NCBI GenBank assembly: GCA_001414485.1
Contig: LLEY01000009.1
Location: 186,001-250,000, forward strand
Source: Calycina herbarum
Lineage: Eukaryota > Ascomycota > Leotiomycetes > Helotiales > Pezizellaceae
Length of the DNA: 64,000 nucleotides
Direction of reading: 5' to 3'
Shown here piece by piece: positions 57,840-64,000 of this stretch; the first letter of the stretch is position 1, and every line of letters begins with the position of its first letter. The notes below the pieces were generated by a model. That model was not told where the DNA came from and searched no databases. It saw only the letters and a program-made list of their open reading frames with translations. A program made the translations under genes and the position numbers.

Positions 57840-58440
57840 GAAAGGCTAGGTCGAGGCCTAGAGTAAGAGTAGGGTTAGAAACGTTAGATATAGGAAGGGC
57901 GGCTAGCCTAGCAGCCTCTTCTTCTATCCGCTTCTTTTCTTCCTTCTTCTCCTTTTCCTTTCTTTCTAATTCCTTAGCAGTATCTAGCTCCTTAAGAGAG
58001 TTAAGACCAGCTACTATTATTCTCTGCTTCCGGGTGTAAAGCAGCTTCTTCTGCTTATTAACCCGAAAGACTTTCGCTATAGCCTTATCAGCCTCGTCCT
58101 CTAGTCGTTAGATCTAAGTATCTACGGACTCCTAATCTCGAATAGTCGGTATATAGTTTACCTTACGAACGTCGCAGGTCTTACCGTTCTTTATATAACA
58201 ACTATAACAACTTAGACTTTTATCTTAAGAGGCGATATATTCATTTATAAAACCAGCTTTTAAATATTAAGTATAGAGTACTATTTTTATTCTAGATAAG
58301 TTAATTTCTTTTCTAAGAGCGATACACTTAGTACGTTTTATTAAACGATTAGGTAGTATAGTAAAAAGAGAAGAAGGCTGCTAGCCTTTTAACGATATTT
58401 CTTAGGTCGTACTTAAGCGTAGAGACACGCTAAGCTAAGA
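57840..58440 (-). other. Antisense, less RIP-mutated stretch between pol and 3' LTR
   Basis: On the minus strand the sequence reads as a charged, helical peptide: DEADKAIAKVFRVNKQKKLL, IIVAGLNSLKELDTAKELER, KKEEKKRIEEEAARLAALPI, preceded by a cysteine-containing stretch (SLSCYSCYIKNGKTCDVRKV). Stops are fewer than in pol, and CTT/TTC tracts dominate the + strand. The coiled-coil L-R-x-LKELDxxEE-like tail resembles small charged proteins encoded antisense at the 3' end of some fungal gypsy elements and in fungal hypothetical genes, from memory. No start or full frame survives. Confidence 0.45.
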
Positions 58441-58450
58441 AGGGGATAGT

Positions 58451-58875
58451 GTTATAAATCACGTATATACGTGATAAGTAAAGACTAGGCAGCGTTCTAA
58501 CAGGTTAAGCACTATCGGAATATCCCTATAGTAGATAAGGATCGGTTAGGTTAGCTAAGTAACCTAAGGATTTCATTATATTAATTATATAACAGACCAC
58601 TAGATCGCTAAGCGAACCAGCTCGTTAGATCGCTAGCTCGACGAGCGAGTTAGCTGCCTAGAGGAACGAAGGTTCTATATAAGACTAACACGTCTGCTAT
58701 TAGATAGGAGCTTCGTACTTAACTTTAGTTATTAATCTTATTATCTTATTTAACATCTTTAATATAAGTAACGAGTTCGCTTCTAAGTAAACAACCCGGC
58801 GTATTTATACTTCTTACTATATACTAACCTTCGAGACTTAGTCATCTTTGTTTAGTTCGTTTGAGTTTCGTTACA
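58451..58875 (+). repeat. 3' LTR of gypsy element
   Basis: 425 bases, starting TGTTATAAATCACG and ending TTTCGTTACA, directly followed by the GATAT target duplication. Carries its own set of transition differences from the 5' LTR. Confidence 0.93.
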
Positions 58876-59961
58876 GATATCTCTCTATTTTTAGTTATCT
58901 AAGAGAAGAATTATCTTATAAATTAGTATATAAACAGCGGCCTTCTATATAACTAGGTTATTAAACGGATAAGTAACAGATAGATAAACAACGAGACGGG
59001 TCTAGAATAGCTAAAACACTTCGATAAATATACTACTAGTCGTATAAAGGGTCTATATCGAATACTAGTATTAGATAGATATAAGAGTTATAAATCAGCT
59101 GAATTTTAAGAGTATTATAAAGTATATAATATTATAACTCTTAGACTACCTCTCTACTTATTCTATATAACTTAACTACTTAATATTAGATGCTTTAGTA
59201 TATTAAAGTAGGTGTATAGTCGGTAGATTAAGACGTTTATTAAAGCCTATATCAACTATATTACGAAGGTGAAGTTCTTTTTAGCTTTTATAGTAGTATA
59301 TAAAGAATTAATAATAGTCTAGAACGCTTAAGCTAGATTCTATAGAGCTGGCCTAGTGTCTTTTGACCTGTAAGTAGTACTTTCAAAGCTTGATATAAGG
59401 TTATAGACTCTAACTTCTCTAAGACTCTCTACTGCTAATTCTAATACTTAGATCTCCTAGACTCTCTTAAACCCTACTAAAGCGCTCTTATAATCGACTC
59501 TTGTTTAGAAACGGATTACCTGTTACTAGTAGAGCTCGTCGACTCTACTATTTAAGACAGTTACTATATTAGTAAAAGGTATAGAGCGAATAGCCTATAA
59601 GATAACCTTGTTATCTACTAAAGTACGTACTCTTCGAGTAGCGAATAAAGCCTTAAGCAAACGCTGTAGAGCTAAAAAGACTCGTGTATATTAAGAGAGA
59701 GCACTTATAATAGAGGATGTCTAAGATCTTTTAACTTAAAAGAACGTTAATAAGTAAGTATAACGCGACTTACGTATAGAGAGAGGTAATAAGAAGGAGA
59801 GGCAATTGTCTAGACAGCGTTATAGCACTTACGGAAAAGCTAGTTATAATATACGAACTTGTTAAATAGATGTAGATATATCTAATTCTTCGGATTCTAA
59901 GTAGTTATAGTTAATTTAATATATTATAGTTAATTTATTAATATTCAAAGTTAAATACTAA

Positions 59962-60010
59962 GGAAAAGTACGCTAGGTTCTAATATACGCTAGGTTCTAA
60001 TAAACCACGT
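59962..60010. repeat. Right terminal inverted repeat of second pogo element
   Basis: Ends GTTCTAATAAACCACGT followed by TA. Partner of 51458-51506; the single mismatch is of the G-to-A type. Confidence 0.93.
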
Positions 60011-60197
60011 TATATTAAATAACTAACTAACTTAATACTTCTTAATAGATTCTTAATCTTTTTATAAAGTAGTAATAAGTTAGATAAGTAATATAACTAT
60101 TTAAATATTATTTAAAATACTAAGATAAGTCTATTAAGTTAAAGAAGTTATATACGCTTTCTTTTTTAATAATATAATATAACGGTTTATACTCGAA

Positions 60198-60682
60198 TGT
60201 TACGAATCACGTTTCACGTAGTAAGTAGTTTAGACGGCGCTCTAATAGAATAAGATATAACGTCTAGGAAATAGAAGGTAATATAGGAGAGAATCTATAG
60301 TACGAAAGCATTTGAGATTCCAGGATCTCACTGTTGGAATAATATTAGGAATCACGTGACATATATCGCTTATATTACTCGGCGACACGAGCGATATATC
60401 GATAGTATTACTTAGTAACACGAGCGATATATCGACGGTATCGACAAGCGATATAAGCGATAAGGAAAGAAGTAGAGGGTTCTATATAAGACTAGCACGT
60501 CTGCTATTAGATAGGAGCTTTGTACTTAACTTTAGTTATTAATCTTATTATCTTATTTAATATCTTTGATATAAGTAACGAGTTCACTTCTAAGTAAACA
60601 ACTCGGCGTATCTATACTTCTTACTATATACTAACCTTCGAGACTTAGTTACCTTTGTTTAGTCTATTTAAGTTTCGTTATA
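60198..60682 (+). repeat. 5' LTR of second gypsy element, rearranged
   Basis: Starts TGTTACGAATCACG and ends TTTCGTTATA like the other LTRs. Its last about 210 bases (from GGGTTCTATATAAGACTAG) match them closely, but the first half differs and is about 60 bases longer, with repeated CGAGCGATATATCGA motifs at 60388-60446. So its U3 is a different or rearranged version; U3 holds the promoter in such elements. Confidence 0.8.
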
Positions 60683-63600
60683 CTTTAAGTACCTACTACG
60701 AAGTAAGATCGCTAATATATCAGCTACCTCTTCTACTCTAAAAACAACTCTACCTAAGCCAGCTGTAACTACCGCGGCTATACTAGTTACTACTTTTTAT
60801 AAGGAAGTAAAACTTCTAATCCTAAAGCTATTTAATAGCTTATCTAAAAAATTAGTAGAGTTTCTTATAAAAGCTTCTATATACTTAAACTTTTAGACTA
60901 CCTAGTTTAGAAGCGAAACTAACTAGGTTATATAGTTGTCTACCTGTCTTAAAGAGGTAGCTTATAACTAGTTAGAACTATATTTAGAGGATTTTTAAGA
61001 AAATAAGATAATAAAAAGAAAAGTCTTACTTTAAATATCTAAAAAGATAAGAGACTTGTTTAAGAACGTTTAAGAGTTTAAGATTAGAATTAATTAAGCT
61101 TTTAAGAATATTAATATAAAGAAGAAAGCAGTTTAAGCTCTGTATATACTTAGACAGAAGAGCTTAGCTACTAAATACGCTTTATAATTCTAATAGTATT
61201 CTATACGAATAAGATAGAATAACAAAGTACTATGTAAATAATTCTATCGTAGTCTAAAAGATAGTATTAAAGACGAACTTATATATAAGAATTTTCTTAA
61301 TACTTTAAATAAATTAACTAATAATATAATTAAAATTAATAACTAAAACTACGAACGAAGCCTAGAGAAAAAGAGTAGTTATAAGCATCGATATAGAAAG
61401 AGTAGGAAGAAAGACTATAGAGATTCTATAGAAATCGACGCTACTTAGAAATCTTAGGTCTTAAGGAAAGAGACTTAGAGAAGAAACCTACTAAAGAGAG
61501 AGCTTTCTTAGAAAGAGCGAAATCGTCGATATAAGTAGAACTTATATTATAACTATAGCCTCTCCGGCTATAGAGCAAATAAGTATAGTAAGAAGAAAGA
61601 CTCTAAAGAGAAAGAATAAGTTAATACTATAGTTTAAAAAGAAGTAGCTTTATTTAATAAAATTGAACTTATAGATAAAGAACTCGAAGCTAGAGAATAT
61701 AGTACGTAGATTGAAATAGAAGCTTCGGATATAATAGTAGACGCTATATATATATAGCTAAATAAAGGAATTAAGTTATAAGTTAGTAAGATATAAGATA
61801 CTAATAATAGTAGAAACCTACTTCTTAAAGAATATTATAATATATAGTTAGAAATAGAATTTAAATTACCTTTTTAAGTAGAGTATAAATTACTACTATT
61901 AATAAGTTTATTAGAGTTATTAGAATTAGAATCCGACTTATTAGAGGTAGATCTAAGAATATATAAGCTTAAATAAGATAAGACATAGGTATTTATTAGA
62001 ACCTTTAAAGAAGGGAATAAATAGATATATATAGAAAAATAGAAACCTAATTTTTGAAGCTTATATTCTATCTAAGGAATTAACTCTATAGTCTTAACTA
62101 CTTATACGATATTATAGAATAAATAGGACTAAATAATTATAGTTAGCCTAGTTACTAGAAGAGAAACTGTTAAATTTAAGAAACTAGAACTAGAATATAT
62201 AGTACTAAATAACTACCTAGAAGAAGAAGACTTATAGATAGTTACTAATTTAAAAGATAATACTACTAAATAGAAATAGTATTATCTAGAGAGTTTTAAT
62301 AAGTATAATAGATATCTAAAGTTAGATATTACTACCTATCTACCTAGCTAAGATTATAAATTAGAAATTAATAAAAAGTATTAGATATTAAAAGTAGAAA
62401 AAGAGATAGTGATATTGTTTAAAGAATTAGATAATTAGTAAATATTTAAGATTATTTAAGTAAACCTCTAGTCTACTCTAATCTAGGAATTTTACTAACT
62501 AATAGAAGGTAAGCGTTAGGTCGTTGAAATCTTATATAGAGAAACTATTAAGTAGGTTTATTATAAACTATAAGCTATATTAGACTAGTTAATAGAGAAA
62601 TACTTTATTAGAACTCTTCTAGAATCTAAGAGAACCGTAGAAGATAGTCTAATATATAAAGTGGTTTTTTCTAATAATAAAAAAGTAATATTCTTTCTAA
62701 GCTCTTTAAAAGAAGATAATAGCGAAAGAAAATTCGAGGTTTATTATATTAAACTAGAAATTTATACTACTACTAGAGAAAATCAACTTATAGTAATCGT
62801 AAAGATAAAAGGAAAGAAACTCTAAGTTATAATTAACTCTAGAGTAATAGGTAATTTCCTTTCTCTAATAGCTCTAGAGAGGCTAAACGTTCTAATTAAA
62901 AGTATAAAGCTATACTACCTAGAGGTAGTTAATAGAATAGACGTTACTTACTAAGATAGAATTATTAATTAGTAAACTATTATAATAAAAGTTAATATTA
63001 AAGAATATTACTTAGATATATAATTTAATATTATTAAAATAGAGAGTAAGGAAATAATACTTAGTATATTATAGATTTAAGAATATAATTTAGATATTAA
63101 CTAGAAGGCTTAGATAATAACCTTTAGTTAATATAATTATATAGGTTTATAATTATAACTATAAGACTAGAACGAGGTTAGCGCTACCTCTTCTAATACG
63201 CTAGAATACCTAGCCTAGGGTTCTCTATAGATTAGTAGGATAGCTAATAACGAAATACCTATATAGTATAGAGAATTTAAGGCTTTGTTTAAAAACCTAG
63301 AAGACTTATAAGCCTTACTAGAACATCGCTTATAGGATTATAAGATTAAGATAAAAGAGGGTTATTATCTTTTAAAATAGAAGCTTTAGTTATATAACTA
63401 GAAAAGTCTTTAAAGAATAGAGAGTTATATAAAGGAAGGTATTAAGAAAGGTTATATTAGAAAATCCAAGTTACTAATTATCTTAAATATACTTATTATT
63501 AAAAAGAAGAATAACCTAGATAGAAGAGTATATATTAATTACTAAGAAGTAAATTATACTATAGTTAAGAACGCGTATCTACTACTAGCTAGCTAATACT

Positions 63601-64000
63601 TATAAGACAAGTTAAATAAAGTAGTATAGTTTACGAAACTAGATTAATAGAACGCTTATAAACTTATATAAATAAAAGTTAGAGATAAATAGATCTTCTA
63701 GTAGTAATAGTAATCTATTATCTAGATAATATTCTAATCTTCTTAGAAAAAGAAGAAGAATATAAAAGATATATAAGAGAAGTTCTATATTAACTACTTA
63801 AGATAGATTCCTATCTTAAACTTTTAAAATATAAGTTTAGAGTAACTTAGATACTTTTTCTAGAATAGCTATTTAGCTTAGGAAAAATAGAAATAGATCT
63901 AGTAAAGATCTAAGATATCCTAAACTAGAAATTACTAGAGAATATAAAAGATATATAGTTCTTTCTTAGATTTATAAACTTCTACTATCTATTTATCTAA
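60198..64000 (+). mobile_element. Second gypsy element, related copy, runs off the window
   Basis: Starts with its own LTR and continues through a gag and pol clearly homologous to the element at 52188: the gag start near 60719 and a knuckle region with near-identical flanking bases (GTATTATAACTATAG... near 61530 against 53470). In the reverse transcriptase, sequence corresponding to about 55400-55505 of the first copy is missing at about 63691 (AAATAG|ATCTTCTAGTAGTAATAG). It also has an insert of roughly 280 bases around 62230-62740 compared with the other copy, or the other copy lost it. Decayed by RIP. Confidence 0.85.

Larger units (their letters stand above)
52188..58875 (+). mobile_element. 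Ty3/gypsy LTR retrotransposon, full length, RIP-decayed
   Basis: Two LTRs (52188-52613 and 58451-58875) flank the body, with a perfect 5-bp target duplication GATAT at 52183-52187 and 58876-58880. The + strand reads gag from about 52650 with a CCHC-like knuckle near 53470-53520. Reverse transcriptase lies around 55200-55600 (RRVYINY-EVNHTTVKNAYPLLP), RNase H to about 56350, integrase around 56500-57200 (SIDFIIKLLKS), and a chromodomain-like end at about 57640-57790 (YKVKRILNYR). This order, with integrase after reverse transcriptase and a final chromodomain, marks a chromovirus-type gypsy element. Premature stops throughout. Between pol and the 3' LTR is a less degraded antisense stretch. Confidence 0.88.
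51458..60010 (+). mobile_element. Second pogo-type DNA transposon, RIP-decayed, split by a gypsy insertion
   Basis: Bounded by 49-bp inverted repeats and TA duplications (51456-51457 and 60011-60012). The transposase reads on the + strand in two parts. The 5' part (about 51570-52187) has STIKIYKVSKTSLRCRIN, GFIPWLASIEDIVNYIL and YDFYNFDKTGFIID; the 3' part (about 58881-59400) has YRILVLDRYKSYKSAEF, ITLRLPLYLFYI, INYITKVKFFLAF and GAGLVSFDL. Between them lies a complete LTR retrotransposon with its own 5-bp duplication. Removing it leaves about 1.86 kb, a normal size for this group. Stops throughout reflect RIP. Confidence 0.85.

Overview
The window is nuclear DNA of a filamentous ascomycete (Pezizomycotina; the gene families and short 46-70 nt introns with CTAAC-like branch sites would fit Leotiomycetes, but class is inference). 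It has two compartments. Both flanks (1-4016 and 46.5-64 kb) are AT-rich transposon DNA in which CpA/TpG has become TpA, so glutamine codons read TAG/TAA: the footprint of repeat-induced point mutation (RIP). The middle (4.0-46.0 kb) is normal-composition, intron-bearing genic DNA.

Left to right: a RIP-decayed Tad1-like LINE (1-4016) ends inside a fungal transcription-factor gene and leaves only its 3' part (4017-5062). Then come a short-chain dehydrogenase (6.3 kb), a Zn2Cys6 regulator (7.4-9.0 kb), and a locally duplicated family of small, probably tail-anchored proteins (9.8-12.7 kb, three copies, one killed by a nonsense codon). A broken NmrA-like gene (13.8 kb) and a BTB protein (15 kb) follow. 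A minus-strand array of four 2EXR-domain genes (16.7-22.9 kb) holds two intact and two decayed copies; one decayed copy is split by a captured fragment of a TOM1/HUWE1-type ubiquitin ligase gene.

A housekeeping block follows (24.3-30.2 kb): SRP54, RRP15, a mitochondrial [2Fe-2S] ferredoxin and a UGO1-like mitochondrial carrier, then a degenerate 20-bp minisatellite. Next is a minus-strand gene of about 6.7 kb (32.8-39.5 kb) whose frame stays open across 12 exons. It encodes C2H2 fingers, a bromodomain, two SANT-like repeats, more C2H2 fingers and four ubiquitin-like (ULD) repeats; a TPR/ankyrin tail lies beyond an in-frame stop. It is divergently paired with a DUF7580/kinase-lobe-like gene (39.9-42.0 kb) and followed by a Clr5-domain gene and a Nudix hydrolase.

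The right flank holds a Fot1/pogo element with clean inverted repeats, a tRNA-Ser-like sequence, a second pogo element into which a Ty3/gypsy element has inserted (exact 5-bp target duplication), and a second, truncated gypsy copy running off the window.

Most noteworthy: the ULD multidomain gene with its DUF7580 partner, the tail-anchored small-protein family in which intron retention could make a soluble form, and the ligase fragment inside a 2EXR gene. All splice models were read by eye from GT/AG signals, frame continuity and family resemblance; no alignment or RNA data were available.
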